DNA of 64,000 nt from Stromatinia cepivora (taxonomy: Eukaryota; Ascomycota; Leotiomycetes; Helotiales; Sclerotiniaceae), in NCBI GenBank assembly GCA_014898415.1, contig RCTD01000007.1:1116001-1180000 (forward strand), written 5' to 3'. Numbering within the stretch: the first letter of the stretch is position 1; every line of letters begins with the position of its first letter. Of this stretch, positions 14,009 to 28,294 are shown piece by piece. Both the position numbers and the translations under genes were made by a program. Under the pieces are notes generated by a model. That model worked only from the letters and a program-made list of their open reading frames with translations, did not search any database and was not told where the DNA came from.

Positions 14009-14078
14009 AAATTGAAGTGATTGAATAATGAAAAAAATGGCGACCCGGTGATATTAGTGACCCGATGATAAACCACGT
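14009..14078 (-). repeat. Right terminal inverted repeat of the first pogo-like element
   Basis: Reverse complement starts ACGTGGTTTATCATCGGGTC, like the left arm. It is followed directly by the TA target duplication at 14079-14080. Confidence 0.88.
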
Positions 14079-14080
14079 TA

Positions 14081-15900
14081 ATTGTTTCTATTAATATTAA
14101 ATATAAATAGAGATATTTCTATTAATATTAATTTAATCAATTTAGATAATTTATTAATGAATTTTGTTATTACAAGTATAATTATAAGATCTTTTATAAT
14201 ATTTTATTATTGAAAAAGGGTTTTGTAATAATCGATTATGAATTTGTTTTTATTAATATCTTTTATAAGAATTTTATTAAAGATTTTATTAAATACAATT
14301 TTTTTTTTTGAAAAAAAGAATTTATAATTGATTGATATAGAATTTTTTCTTTTATAAAGGATATAGAAATTTTGTATATCAAGTTTAATAATAAAAATGA
14401 TTATTGATTTAATAATAATAATAATTATAATTGATTTACTTTTTTTGGATTGAATTATTATTTTATATTTATATTTATATTTGAATACAGTAAAAGTAGA
14501 AATATTTTATATTTGAATTGAAATCTCAATAATAATCTCAACAATTTCATATTTGTAAATAATATTAAATTCTTTATAAATCGATTTGATATATTTGTTA
14601 CTTTTTCTTAAAAAATAATAGAGTAATTTGAATAATTTATAAAGATAGATTTGTAATAATTAATATAATGAAGATTTTTAATATAATTCAATTGATTTTG
14701 AATGAATCTTTGTATATATATTTATTTAAATATTATAATGAATATATTCAATGAATTTAGTATATTTGAAGAGATTATGGAAATTTTAATAATTAGAATT
14801 ATAATAAATAATGATTGTTTCTTTATTAATAATCTTTATTTTTTTTAAAAAATTGAAGAATTAAAATAAATTAATTAATTTGAGGAATAAAATGATTTAA
14901 ATGATATTTTTTTTATTAGATTAGTTTAATATTTTGAAGATTTGTAAATAATAGATTTAAGATTAATTTATATTCTAATTTTTTGGAAAATAAAAATATT
15001 AGTAATTGTAATATAATCTTTATAGATATTTATAAATTTTATAAGGATATTTTTCATAATATAATTAAATGATATTTTAAATTTATTAAAGAAGATAATT
15101 TTGAGTATATATAATATTATTTTTTTACTTTTTTTAAATAAAGAATAAATTATATATAATAATATTAATAAAATTAATAATTTAATTAATAATAATTAAA
15201 ATAATATTATAGATTTAAAAAGTAACAATATTTTTAATAAATTATATAAATTATTATTGTAAAAGAAAAGATTCAAAATGATTTATAAAGATTTATAGAT
15301 TGTATTTTGCAAGTAATTTTTAATTCATAATATTATTATTTATAAAGGTTTTGAAGAAGATTTTGTTAAATATATTATTATTAGTTTTGTATAAATTAGA
15401 TAATTTTAAAGTATAAAATATATTTGAATTTGATATAATTTTGATTATATTAATAAAAGATATAAATTTTTTTATATTGATAATAATTATTATAAAAATA
15501 AAAATATAAAATTATAAAATCAAATTGAAATATAAATAAAATCTTTTATTTTAATATAAAACAAAAAATATATATTTTTTTTTGAAATAAATTAAATATA
15601 TATTTATATTCATTTGAATCACTAGAATATAATATAATAAAGGTATGAATAATTTATATTAAAATTAATATAATATTATATTGTTTTTTAATATTATAAT
15701 CGATTTTTATTATATAATTTTGAAAAATAAATATTATAAAAAGGATATTTTTCTTAAATACATTATTGTTTAATATAATATAAAAAAAGAAAAATTGGTT
15801 TGATTCTTTTTATATTTCTTTATAATATATATAATATTTATTAATAATTATAGTTTTTGAAATTCTATGAATATATTATTTATAAATCCAAAAAAGCGAT
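14081..15900 (+). repeat. Degenerate repeat R2, plus-oriented copy
   Basis: Continues the repeat interrupted by the pogo element. Bases 14380-15250 match 4230-5090, and 15260-15900 match 6560-7000. Reverse copies are at 20.7-23.6 and 26.7-28.3 kb. No domain was recognised. Confidence 0.5.
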
Positions 15901-17019
15901 TTGAAATGAATTTCTTGTTATTTAATATTATATTTATAAGAATAATAGATTAGAATAATATAAGAAATATAGAACTTGTTATTGTAATTATTCGAATTAA
16001 AAGTACAAAGATACTATCAATTTGAAAATGTTACATAACCTGTTTTATACACCTTAGAATCTACAATTAGCTTATATTATACAACTTATTAAATATTCAT
16101 GATATTAATCTTTTTTATTTATATTTCAGTTAATTATGAATTTTGAAGTTATTCGGGTTTTAATTACTTTTTGAAAGGGATAGTCTATACATTAAATTCT
16201 GTATTAAAATATAAAATAAATTTCAATTTTCATATAACTAAATTCGAATCCTAATTTGAATCTGAATCTGAATCTGAATATATGAATATAAATTCCAAAT
16301 TTTTATTGAAATAATATAAATAATATAATATACTCTTATTTTAGACTCAAAATCAAAATACCGAAAATACTTCAAATCTATAAAAAGAGCGAAGCATTTC
16401 GAAATATTTTGAGATTCTTTATCTTTCTTATTGTATTTTCCATTAAAATGTAGGGTAGATTTTATATAGTTTCTAAAACCCCTAAATTTGAATATAAATC
16501 TGAATATAAATTTGAATATAATTGAATATGAAATTGAATATTTATGAATCCTAAATTTATATTGAAATGATATAAATAATATAATATATCTTCGCTTCAA
16601 ATTTGTGTTCAAGACACCGAAAATACCCCAAATCTATAAAAAGAAAAAAATATTTCGAAATATTTTGAGGTTTCTTATCTTTCTTATTACATACCCTGAT
16701 CCATTAAACCAATCAGAATCATTCTTAACCTTTTCAACCTTCAATTCTTCAATTCATACTCAAATTCCTCAATTAATTATTATTCTACAATCACCGATCG
16801 CAAAATAATAAAACTATATTATTAAAAAACTTTCAATTAATTAAATATTTTATTTTCTTCAATTTCATTTTATATATTATATACAATACTTCTTTAACCT
16901 TTAATAAATTCGATCCATTTTCTTTCAACTTTATATTCCTATACAGACCTTATATATTTTCCAGATCAATAAGAATCGAATTATAAAAGGTGTTTTAAAA
17001 TCTGTATCTTAAGAGAATA
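15901..17019. other. Less degraded AT-rich DNA, apparently low-copy
   Basis: G+C is somewhat higher than in neighbouring repeats and I found no second copy elsewhere in the window. It contains the duplication at 16241-16690. Open frames at 16238-16612 (minus) and 16605-16808 (plus) lie on this duplicated, low-complexity sequence and show no domain, so I do not call them genes. Confidence 0.5.
16241..16690 (+). repeat. Imperfect tandem duplication, unit about 256 bp
   Basis: The block CCGAAAATAC at 16361 recurs at 16617, 256 bases later. It is followed both times by a CAAATCTATAAAAAGA segment and ATTTCGAAATATTTTGAG. Before it, both units carry short GAATCTGAAT/GAATATAAAT-type repeats and AATGATATAAATAATATAAT-like sequence. 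Copies differ by point changes and small indels in the short-repeat part. Confidence 0.75.
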
Positions 17020-17700
17020 TACTATATATAAATAAATAAATAATTAGAAATTAGAAATTAAGTTATAAAAATTATATAATATTATTATTGAAATAAAATA
17101 AAAAACACTAAATTATGAAAAGATATATTATTTATATTATAATTCCATTTGAATAATTTTTATCAACAAATTATTAGAAAATCCTTTAACAAAATTATAT
17201 ACAACTTTATATTAAACAATATAATATAATTTATCAATATAATAATATCATTTTTAAGATAATAATAATGAAATATTAATATAGCAAAACTTATAAATCT
17301 ATATTTTTCGAAAAAAGAAATCTAATTAATTCAAAATTATATAAAAAATATTCAATATTAATTATCAATAATGAAAATTTAAATAACAATAAATAAAACC
17401 TTTTTCAATTATTAAATATATAAAAATATTGATATATAAATTCTATATCCTTAAATAGCAATATATATATATTCAATAATTTTGATAATTTATTTCAAAT
17501 CAATGTTAATAAAAGAAAATCTATATTATTAATCTAAATCCAATAAAACAAAAACTAAATAATTAAAATTAAATAGAATATATCAATAATTTTTATAACA
17601 AACATAAAGAGTAATTTATATAAATAAATATTATATTCAAAAATACATTTAAAATATCAAAACTAATAACAAGAAACAATATATATAATCCATAAAATTA
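17020..17700 (+). repeat. Degenerate repeat R4, copy A
   Basis: Aligns with 19955-20600 in the same orientation. Shared blocks include ATAATTAGAAATTA/ATAATTGAAGATTA, AAATATTAATATA followed by AAAACTTATAAA, and a CAATATCCTTAA-type block. Identity unknown. Confidence 0.45.
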
Positions 17701-18839
17701 TTCTAAAACTTCCTAATATTATCGAATCCTTCAATTTCAGGAAATATATTTTAAATGAATCGAGTAACGATTTTATATTTGATTAAAAAAACAAAAAAAT
17801 CCGGATCCTTTATATTATTAAAAATTATATTTTTCGATAAACTATAATTATATTTTTTTCATTTTATTCTTTTCTTTATTATATTATCAATAATAATTCA
17901 TTTTATTTATTTTTATAATTAATTAAATTGTTTTTATCTTTTGCTTTTCATAATCAATATATCAAATTATATATATAATAAGGATAAACATAATAAAGAT
18001 ATTAAGATTTTTCATTATAAAAAATAATTATAATATATTCGTTATAAATAATATAGAATAAATAAATACAATATAGGTTTCATAGCAAATACTATTAATA
18101 CAATCTATTCTTTAAATATTATAGTTTGTAGAACGAAAATAAAACAGCTTTTACAATCTTTACAAAACATACCTCTATATTTTTATTTAATTAAAATTTA
18201 TAATCAGTATTTAATTATTGATAGGTTTCTTCTTTTCTATTTTAATTTAATAGTTAAATAAATCTTTCGATTGTTTTTTTTATATTTGAAAAGAATATAA
18301 TTTTAGAAAAATATATATCTATTTTAAATAAAATGAAAGAATTATATTTAAATAGTTTTTTTTAGTTTATTATAAATTAGAAATACTTTTTAAAATGATT
18401 ATTGATTTAATATTTTTAGTTTTATATATCTTTATATTCTTTAGTAGATCTCAGAGTATATCCGCTAAACGCAAATCAATACTATTACTATTATTCCTAT
18501 ATTATTCCTTTAATATAATAATATAATTATTTTATATAATTCTTTAGATTATTATAATATTTACTTTTTTAAAAAATGAATAATTAGAAATATTATTCGA
18601 ATCATTGAATTAATATAATATCTAAAATATTAATATTTATAATCTCCAAAATTAACATTTATATCATTTTTTATAACAAAAAGAAATTATTTTTCATTGT
18701 TGGAATTTTTAAAAATATCATAATTAATATGCGAACATTTAAATGCTATATATTATTCTAATAAATTCTTAAAATTTTAATTATATTTATAACCCCAATA
18801 TCACGGTGGTGGTAGGGGTCTTAGATAATATAATGATAT
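17701..18839. other. AT-rich DNA, nothing recognised
   Basis: No supported gene. A small G+C-richer patch at 18787-18823 reads like the end of an eroded element (CCCCAATATCACGG then GGTGGTAGGGGTC), but I found no inverted partner. Confidence 0.5.
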
Positions 18840-19595
18840 TCTCTAAAAAAGAAAGAAGGTATTATATTTAAAAAATATTTTAATCAAATAAATATAAAAC
18901 CAATTTTGATTTTATCAAACTAATTATATAATATAAAAATAAAATATTAATTTCTAGAATTGAAAATGAGAATATTTTTATAAAGATTATATAAAATTAA
19001 TGAAGTTATTTAATATAATAAAGTATTTTTGAAAATGATTTTATATAAATTATAATATATTAAAATATATAATCAAAAAAGCAGATATTATAATATTAAT
19101 ATCTATAATTAAATTGTATTTCAAATTAATGTCAATAATAGAATTCATTTTTCATTTTTTATTTTCAATTTTGATATTAAATACAAATTAAATCCAAAAA
19201 GATATAATTCTAAATATAATAGTACGATTATTATATAAAGAAATATTATAAATAGAAATAATAAATTAAAAGAATTAAAAATATTTTTTATAATATTAAT
19301 TGAAATATTAAATATATCTTACAAAAAAATAATAGTTAATATTATTATAATTAATTATCGGAAAAAAATATCTTTAAAAATAATATAATATTCTTGATAT
19401 TTCAAATTTGAAATAATTTCATATATAAAATCAACAATAATAATAGATTAATATAATCATGTATTTTATATATTATATATATAATTTATTATGAAATGTT
19501 CGAATTGTTTTATAAAAATGATTGTTTGGAGCATGATAAATTTATAAATATAATAAAATGAAATTTTTATATTTATAAAATATCAATATTTAATA
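18840..19595 (+). repeat. Degenerate repeat R3, copy B
   Basis: Same-orientation counterpart of 7690-8389, ending in the same TTTATATTTATAAAATAT block. Unlike copy A it is not followed by R1. Confidence 0.5.
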
Positions 19596-19954
19596 TTATT
19601 TATAATTAAATAATATAGATTATATAAAATATTATTATTTATATCAATATCCCCAATTTCATTTTATATAATTATAATTGATTTCGTTTTTATACTTTTA
19701 ATAATTAAAAAATAATAATTTTAGAATAATCAAAATGAATATCTAATAAATTAATAAAGAAACTATGATTTATATCAAAAATATTAATATAAATAATACA
19801 AAAATGAAATTATATTTTCTTATACAAATCTTCAATTTGAATTGAAATTATTTAATTTTTTTTCATTAATGATAAAGATTGAATGTTTTATTTAATATAT
19901 AAAAGATTATTTTTATAATATTAAAAATATCTTTATTATATTTTATAATATATT

Positions 19955-20600
19955 ATATATAAACAAACAAATAATTGAAGATTATAAATCAAATCATAAA
20001 AATTATATAATATATTATAAATTATATTACTTTTGTGATAATAATAACAAATATTAATATAATAAAATTTATAAAACTATACTTTTTGAGAAAAAAGATT
20101 TAATGTATTTAAAATTATATAAAGAATGTTTAATATTAATTATTAAATGTATGAAAATATCAATATAAAAATTCAATATCCTTAAGTATTAATATATATA
20201 TTCAATAATTTATTTTGAATTAATATACATAAAAAAAGAATCTATATTCTTAATCCAAATTCAATAAACTATGGATAAAAATAATGAAAGATTATAAAGA
20301 ATATTAAAAAAACAAAAAAGATTATATATAAGTATATTATATTTATTAATAGTATAAAACATTATATTAAATAAAAAGAATACAATTCCAAATTTGATAA
20401 ATAATTATTATATAAATCTTTAAAATATTATAAAAAGATAATCCAAAAATTTGAATATAAATCAATATAAAAATCTTATTAATGTCAAAAACTATAAATA
20501 TATTAATATAAAGTAAAATTCTAATTGTTTTTATAAAGGTATAATAATAAAATATATTTCAAATTTTTCTTTTGAATCCAAAAACAATATATTTATAAAA
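19955..20600 (+). repeat. Degenerate repeat R4, copy B
   Basis: Counterpart of 17020-17700. The two copies differ mainly by transitions. No coding content was seen. Confidence 0.45.
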
Positions 20601-20689
20601 TTGTAAGAACTTTAATTATCAATAAATATTATATATATTATAGAAAAAATTAAAGACAATCAAAATAATGTTTCTTTTTTTCATTTTAT

Positions 20690-21200
20690 ATTATATAAAA
20701 ATATATTCAACAAAAACCCTTTTTTTATAATACTTACCTTTTAAAATTATATAATAAAGATTAATTACGATATCAAAAAATATATAATACTATGTTAATT
20801 TTAATATAAATTATTAATATATTTTAATGATGTAAAAAAATACAAATATATTTTTAATCAATTCTAAAAATATTTATTTTTCTTCATTATTATTTTTTAT
20901 ATTAAAGCAAAGAAGTTTATTTTTCTTTGAATTAAATTCTATAATTTTATCTTTATAATAGTTATTATTAATAGAAAAAAGATAATATTATTTATCAATA
21001 TAAATAAGATTATTTTAATTGAAATATTTTCTCTATTTCAAAATCATTTTATTTATATAAAACTAATAACAATATATTTAATAAAATCTCTTTTAAAAAT
21101 TTTACAAAAAATAATAATAATATTTTTTCAATCAAAATTATTATTATTTTTATTAATTAAATTGCAAATTTCATTAACATTATGATATATAATCTATTTT
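20690..21200 (-). repeat. Degenerate repeat R2, reverse copy, right-end segment
   Basis: Reverse complement of the 15400-15900 part of R2. It is separated from the rest of the reverse R2 copy (21.5 kb onward) by the A-rich satellite. Confidence 0.45.
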
Positions 21201-21207
21201 TCATTTG

Positions 21208-21291
21208 AAAAAATAAAAAATAAAAAATAAAAAATAAAAAATAAAAAATAAAAAATAAAAAATAAAAAATAAAAAATAAAAAATAAAAAAT

Positions 21292-21328
<37 letters not shown>

Positions 21329-21339
21329 AAATAAAAAAT

Positions 21340-21402
<63 letters not shown>

Positions 21403-21413
21403 AAATAAAAATA
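21208..21413 (+). repeat. TAAAAAA microsatellite, about 200 bp
   Basis: About thirty head-to-tail units of mostly TAAAAAA (7 bp) with several TAAAAA variants. The minus-strand frame over it (Phe/Tyr/Ile repeats, 21201-21527) is an artefact of the repeat. It lies within a reverse R2 copy. Confidence 0.97.
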
Positions 21414-21499
21414 ATTATTTTTAAAATTATTTTTCTTAAAATTATTTTTCTTAAAAGATTTGAAATGAAAGATAATGATATTATTATTAATATCTTTAT

Positions 21500-23600
21500 A
21501 AAATTTATAAATATTAAAAGAAATCATATTCCAATTATCAATATCTTTATTTTCAAAAACTATAATATAAATAAATCCTAAATCTATGAATTACAAATCT
21601 TTCAAAGGTAAAATCAATTTAATAATTAAAAAATAATTTAAATCATTTTATTTTTGAAAACTATTTATTTATTTAAATTCTTAAGTTTTAAAAATAAAAT
21701 AGCAATCATTAACAAAAGAATAATTATTATTTATTATAGTTTTAATTCAATTATCAAAACCTTTATAATTGTTTTAAATATATTTATTATATTCATTATG
21801 ATAATCAAAAAAATTCATAAAAAAATTCATTTAAAATCATTTATATTAATAATTTTTATTATAATAATTATTATAATTTTTTTTATAAATTATATCAATT
21901 ATTTTATGATTTTTAAAAGAAAAAAGAATTAAATTGATTTATAGAAAATTCGATGTTTTTTTATAAATATAATATTATTTTTTTCAAATAATTTATTCAA
22001 AAAGATTTTTGAAATTGTTATTTCAATTTTTATATAAAAATAAATATAAAAATAAAATAATAAATTTATATAAAAAAAGTCAATCAATTATAATTCTTAT
22101 AATAATAATTTTTCTTAAAAAATTTATATTAATTATAAATGTCTTTTTTCAAGAAACAAAATTTTATTCAATAAACTCTTCAATAAAATTCTTATAAAGA
22201 ATATTAATAAAAGTAAATTTATAAATGAATATTCTAACATTTCTTTTGAATAATAAAATATTATTAAAAATTTTTTAATAAAATATTCAAATTGATGAAA
22301 TCAATATTAATAGAAATATTTTTATTTATATTATACTTTTTGAAATATTTTATTTAAATTCAATCAATATTATTTATATTCAAAAACTTCAAATAAGGAC
22401 TAATAATGAAATCTAAAATCATTTAATATTTGATTATTATATATTAATTAATTTTTAAAAATTCTTTATTTTCAAAAATAAAAATTCTTTTATTTTTAGT
22501 TTATAATTTATATTTATAGAAAAATGAATCTATCTATATATTCAATCATAATAATTTATTTATAATAAAAATATTCTTTGAATTAATATTGATAATATTA
22601 TTATTTTCAATATATATAAATAATCAATAATTAAAAAAATAATAAATTATATAATCAATTATATAATATATTTTATATTAATTTAAAAAATATTTTATTG
22701 AAAACGATTTCAATATATAATATAAAATATTTGAAATCAATATTATTATTATTAATAATATAAATTTCATTAATAAATGTAATAAATCTATTTATAAAAA
22801 AAACATATTTTTAATTTTATTTTCTTCAATACTTCTTTTATTTATATATTTATTAAAAAACATTAATACATTGAATCTAATTATACAATTCAAATTATAA
22901 TAATTTTTAATAAAAAATTTATTATTTTAAAATCATTCTATTACAAAATCCTAAAAGATTTTTAAATAAGTTTTTGAATTTTATTAATATTGATATTGTT
23001 GATTCATATAATTCCAAAATCTTTCTAATAATAATAATATATTTAAAACCTTTTATAAAAAATTTCATTATTTTTTTAAAATTAATTTTTTATATACTAA
23101 ACAAATATAACTAACAAAACAAGATTTGATTCTTTAATAAAATAACAATGATAAATTTTTTGTTAAAATTGTATCAAAATTTAATTAATTAAAATAAATT
23201 TCTTTATTTATGATTAAAATTTTTCAAAACATTATCTAAAAAATTAAATATAAATATCAAGAATATATTATTAATAAAATTAAAAATCCCAAAAATCTTT
23301 ATAAGATTATGAATTAATATAAATTGAATTCCAATTTCAAATTAATTTTTTCTTATTTATTAATAATCAAATAATGAATAAACTTTTATATATTTCAATA
23401 GAAATCATAATTTACATAATGATTTATTAATTGATTAATAAAATAATACAATTTTAAAATAATCTAATTCAATTTTTTTTAAAAGAAATCGAAAAGAATA
23501 TTATTAATATTTTCAATATATTTTTCAAAATAAATAAAATTATCATTGAATAATTTGAGATATATTAAAAATCAATTAAATATATAGTATATAATTTATA
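21500..23600 (-). repeat. Degenerate repeat R2, reverse copy
   Basis: Runs antiparallel to 12.1-15.2 kb. Bases 22230-22430 reproduce, without interruption, the sequence flanking the first pogo insertion. Open frames at 21654-21932 and 22009-22197 consist almost only of Ile, Phe, Lys, Asn and Tyr and are products of AT richness. Confidence 0.5.
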
Positions 23601-23659
23601 TAATTACTATATAATTTTAGAAATTTATAAAGATTTTAATATTCTTTAAAATATTAACA

Positions 23660-25800
23660 ATAATAGCGATAATAATATTAATTTGTATTTGGTGGATATA
23701 AATTCAATTTCTTGAGAAGTATAAAAATATATTAAATTAGGGGTATTTTAAATTAAAGATTATTTTAGAAAATATTTCTAATTTATAATGAATTTCAAAA
23801 AGTTACTTGGATATAATTTTTTTTTTGGTTTAAAATGGATATATATTTTTTTGGAATTATGATTGATCAAATATAATGAAATAATCAAAAGATCTATTTA
23901 AATATTAAATTAATTCAATATCAAAGATATTAAAAAAAGGGTTTGAAATAAATATGAATTATAAATTCAAAAATATAAATAAAGAAAAAATAAGAGTGTA
24001 AAATAAAATGGATATTCATATAGAAATTTATTATATTCCAAAATTTAAAAAATTCAAATAATTAGTTTACTAATTGAAATAAATAATTTAAATTTTTTTT
24101 TATTAAAAATGAAGAAATTAATGATTTAAATAATTATTTATTAAAAATTTCTAAATTTTGATATAATAAATAATATATAAAGAAGTTTTGATTTTTTATA
24201 TGAATATTTAAGATTTTCATTTTTATATTTCAATTTTTGATAATATTATATATAATCTTTAAAAAATGATTTGATGACCAAGAATTTATAAAAATATTGT
24301 TTTAATAAATTGAACTTTAAAAGAATTTTAAATTGATAATTAAAGTTTTATGTAAACAATTTTGTGTTATATTAAGATTATTAAATTTGTTATATATTAA
24401 AATAAATATTCTTGAAAATATTGAAATTGATTAATTTATTTATTGTTTTATTATTTTTAATATTTTAATGTTTTGATAATTAATATATCTAAATATTATA
24501 AATTTATATAATAGTTTCAATAATATAAAAAGTCTATTAGAATGATTTTAAAATATTATTTTTAAGATATTATTAACATAAAATCAAATCGATTTTAAAT
24601 TAATATTTATTAATATCTTGATTATATATTGAAAAAAAATTTCAGTCCCAAAAATCTCATTATGAAAAATAAAAAATAAAAAATTAATTAAATTTTATTC
24701 AAAAACAATTTGTTTTTTATTTTCATGAACAATATAATTATATTTAATATATTTATTTTAATTAATCTATTATTTTGAACTATTTGAAAAAAAAAATTTG
24801 TTTAATAAAAGAATTATTATTAGTGTAATTTTTCTATTAATTTCTTTTATAAAAAGACTTTTATATTTATGGATAAAATAAAAATTTTAAAGTTAAATTT
24901 CGAAATATTAAAGAAAAGATATATAAATTTTTATATTCTGATTTCAGATATTTGTTTAATTTCAATATTATAATTTTTGATGATTATTAAAAGAAGGATA
25001 TATTCGATTGAAAAATAATTGATATCTATCAATTATTTAAATTCAAAGAATAAATTATAGTTTGATTTTCTTTAAAGATAATATTATTAAAAAGAATATC
25101 TCCACTCCCCAAATAACAATATATCTTTTATAATTATAGTTAAAGTTTTATTAAGAAAAATTTTATGGTTTTTTATCTCAATATTTATTATTGAAAAACA
25201 ATTTAAATAATAAAATCAGAGTATTTTATTATATTTTATATATTATACTTTTTTTTTATTATAAATTAGAGAAGGAATAATATAAATAATAATAATTATT
25301 TATATATAAAAATAAATAAGTTATTCATAATTTTGACAAAATTTTCAATATAATAAATTATATAATAACTCTTTATTATTTTTCCTCTCATATATTATTA
25401 AAAAAGAAAAATTTCATTGAATTATTTTTTTAATTATTATAAAGTAAATTAAAAATTATCTTTTTTCGATAATAATAATAGAAATAATAAAGTTTTTATT
25501 TATTATATATAATAAAACAAATTTTCTTTTTTTAAATTTATAAATCATTTTCAATTTTTTAAAAATAAAATAGATTTTGGTTTAATTCTTTTAAATTATA
25601 GTATTTTTTATTTTTATAAAAAGAAAATGAATATTCTTATTAAACAATTTTGAAGTTTTATAAATATATAAATTATTAATATAATCGAATTTCAATTTAA
25701 TATTTTAAAAGAAAACTTTTATAAGATATAATATTTATAAAATAAATAAAAACAAAGAATTTTAAAAAGTATTATAAATTATTCGATAATTTAAATGAGT
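23660..25800 (+). repeat. Degenerate repeat R1, copy 3
   Basis: Follows 8390-10480 in order and orientation and ends near a Copia-1 fragment. No identifiable protein. Confidence 0.5.
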
Positions 25801-25929
25801 GATTACAGAAATGTATATATATAAAACTTAATTATTTCAATCCTTTCATATTTTTATTATAAAAAGATAGAAAATGAAGTTTCATAATTATATAAAACTT
25901 TGTTGTTGGGATTTACTATAAGTAAGTAA

Positions 25930-26725
25930 GTATAGTTCAAAAATTATAGAAATTCAATAGAATAATAATATTTCTATTAGAGATATTGTATTTTTTGAGA
26001 AATAAATCGAATTGAAAAATATTAAATTTGAATTATCTCATATATATATAAATAAATCTAAGGAGGAATTAGAATATATAAAATAAAATATATATATTAA
26101 ATAAATCAAATATAAATCATACTAAATTTATGAAATAAATTATAAATAAAAAATAATCCAAATCATTTTCTATTGATATAATATAAATGTTTCAAAGATC
26201 AAATTCTTCAAATCTTTCAATGAAATATTCGATATATAATTCTATAATTATTTATATAAAAATATTTTTTTTAAAAAGAATATTTGACATTCTTTATTTC
26301 AATTGGAATAGAATTTATAAAAATAGAAATTATACAAATTTTATTCTTGAATTTATATCAAATATATTAATCTATCAAATATGAATAACAAAATTTGTTA
26401 GAATTATTATTCGAAATGTTATATTTTATAAATTTTAATTTATTATATAAATTTCATTAATCAAATAATCAATATTAGTAATATAGAATAATTCATTTGA
26501 ATTTTTAATATACAAAATTATATCGAAATAAACAAAAATAATTTGAATAATTTTATTTATTTATACATTTTTATTAATCAATAAGTTTTTGAGTTATTTA
26601 TTATATTTATTTTAGATTTATTATTTATAAATGAAATAAATTTCAGAAAAAAATATAGATTTGGGGGATAAAAATAAAAATAAAAGAATTCATTTCAAAT
26701 TATGTGAATTAATAAATAAAAAAAT
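25930..26725 (+). mobile_element. Copia-1 fragment, integrase region
   Basis: Aligns with 39.76-40.60 kb of the structurally complete Copia-1 copy, that is, the end of the integrase core and the segment before reverse transcriptase. The best anchor is GATCAAATTCTTCAAAT at about 26198, against GATCAAATCCTTCAAATC at 40037. The 65-codon frame at 26187-26384 is part of this relic. Both LTRs and both ends of pol are missing. It lies between R1 on the left and a reverse R2 copy on the right. Confidence 0.7.
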
Positions 26726-26739
26726 TATATTATTATAAA

Positions 26740-28250
26740 TATTCCTATGAAATTCATAAATATCAACAAAAATTATATTATAATTATTAATACCTTTCTT
26801 TTCCAAAAAATTATAATATAAATTAATCTTAAATTTATTAATCATAAATCTTTTAAATATAAAATTAATTTAATAATTAAAGAAATCATTCAAAATATTT
26901 CATTTCTTAAATTATTTCAATTCTTCAATTTTAAAATAAATATAAAATATCTCTACTCTTATTTGATTTAAAGATGAATACAAAAAACAAAATAATAATT
27001 TCATACAAAAAAAACTCAATTAATTATAATTATTATTATTATTATTAAATCTAATAAAATCCTTTTTTATATTCTATACCCAAAAGAAATTTATAAATTT
27101 CGTTTTTTAAAATAGAAATTATATTTAATAAAATTCTTAATAAAATCTTTTTAAAAATATCAATATAAACAAATTTATAATTGATTATTTTATAATCCCT
27201 TTTTAATAATAAAATATTAAAAAAATCCTATAATTATAATCATAATAAAATTCATCAATAAAAAATTCAAATTGATTCAATCAATATTGATAAAAATATT
27301 TTTATTTATATTATATTCTGCAAAATATTTTATATAAATTTGATGAATATTATTTATATCTAAAGACTCTAAATAAAAATCAATAATAAATCCAAAATCA
27401 TTCAAAATTTGATTATTATATATTAATTGATTTTTAAAATTTCTTGATTTTTGAAAATAAAGAATCTTTTTATTTTTGAATTATAATCTATATTTACCAA
27501 AAAATTTATATTTAATAACAATAATTTATTTATAATCAAAATATCTTTTAAATTGATATTAACAATATTATTATTTTAAATATATACAAATAATTAATAA
27601 GCAATAAGATTATAAATTATATAATATATTTCATATTTATATAATAACATTTTATTAAAAAAAATTTCAATATATATTATAATATATTTAAATCTAGAAT
27701 TATATTATAAGTCATCAAAAAAAAAAATTCATAATATAACCCTTTATAAAGAATATAAATTCTATTAATAAATATAAATTAAATTTTAATTTCAAATTAT
27801 CTTTATTCTTTATTAATAATATAATAAAAAAAATATTTTTTTATATATTTCAATATTAAACTATTTCAATATTAAATTTTTTTTATATTAATAATAATTT
27901 ATTAATCAATTAACAGAATAATATAATTCTTAAATAATTCAATACAATTTTTATAAAAAAAAAATCAAAGAGAATATTATCAATATTTTCAATATTATTA
28001 AAAACAAGTAAAATTATTATTCAATCATTCAAAATATATTAAAAATCAATCAAATATTTAATATATAAATTTTATAATTTTTATTTAATCTTAAATTTCT
28101 TCTTTTCAATCTAAAAATTAATTGAGATTACAATACTTTTTTTTTTTAAAAAAAAAAGTTTAATCTATTTATAAAAATTCATTATATTTATATTTTGTAT
28201 TTTTAAAAATCTAAAATATATTATTATTTAATAAATTGATTGAATAATAT
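26740..28250 (-). repeat. Degenerate repeat R2, second reverse copy
   Basis: Parallel to 21500-23600, with the same succession of blocks. No gene. Confidence 0.5.
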
Positions 28251-28294
28251 TTATAAATAATATATTAAATTTATAATATAAAAAACCTTTCTTT

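Larger units (their letters stand above)
12228..14078 (-). mobile_element. Fot1/pogo-like DNA transposon, RIP-degraded
   Basis: This 1851-bp element is bounded by 70-bp terminal inverted repeats beginning ACGTGGTTTATCATCGGGTC and flanked by a TA dinucleotide on each side (12226-12227 and 14079-14080). TA target duplications, length and gene content are typical of the fungal Fot1/pogo group; Flipper of Botrytis is about the same size, from memory. The single gene is read on the minus strand and is full of stops. The ends keep their G+C while the interior is heavily AT-shifted. The flanks together resemble an uninterrupted R2 copy near 22.3 kb. It is a dead element. Confidence 0.88.

Noticed and set aside
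18787..18823. G+C-richer CCCCAATATCACGG...GGTAGGGGTC patch as a terminal inverted repeat
   Set aside because: No inverted partner and no element between could be found.
21201..21527. 108-codon minus-strand frame rich in Phe, Tyr and Ile
   Set aside because: It is the translation of the TAAAAAA satellite and its flank.
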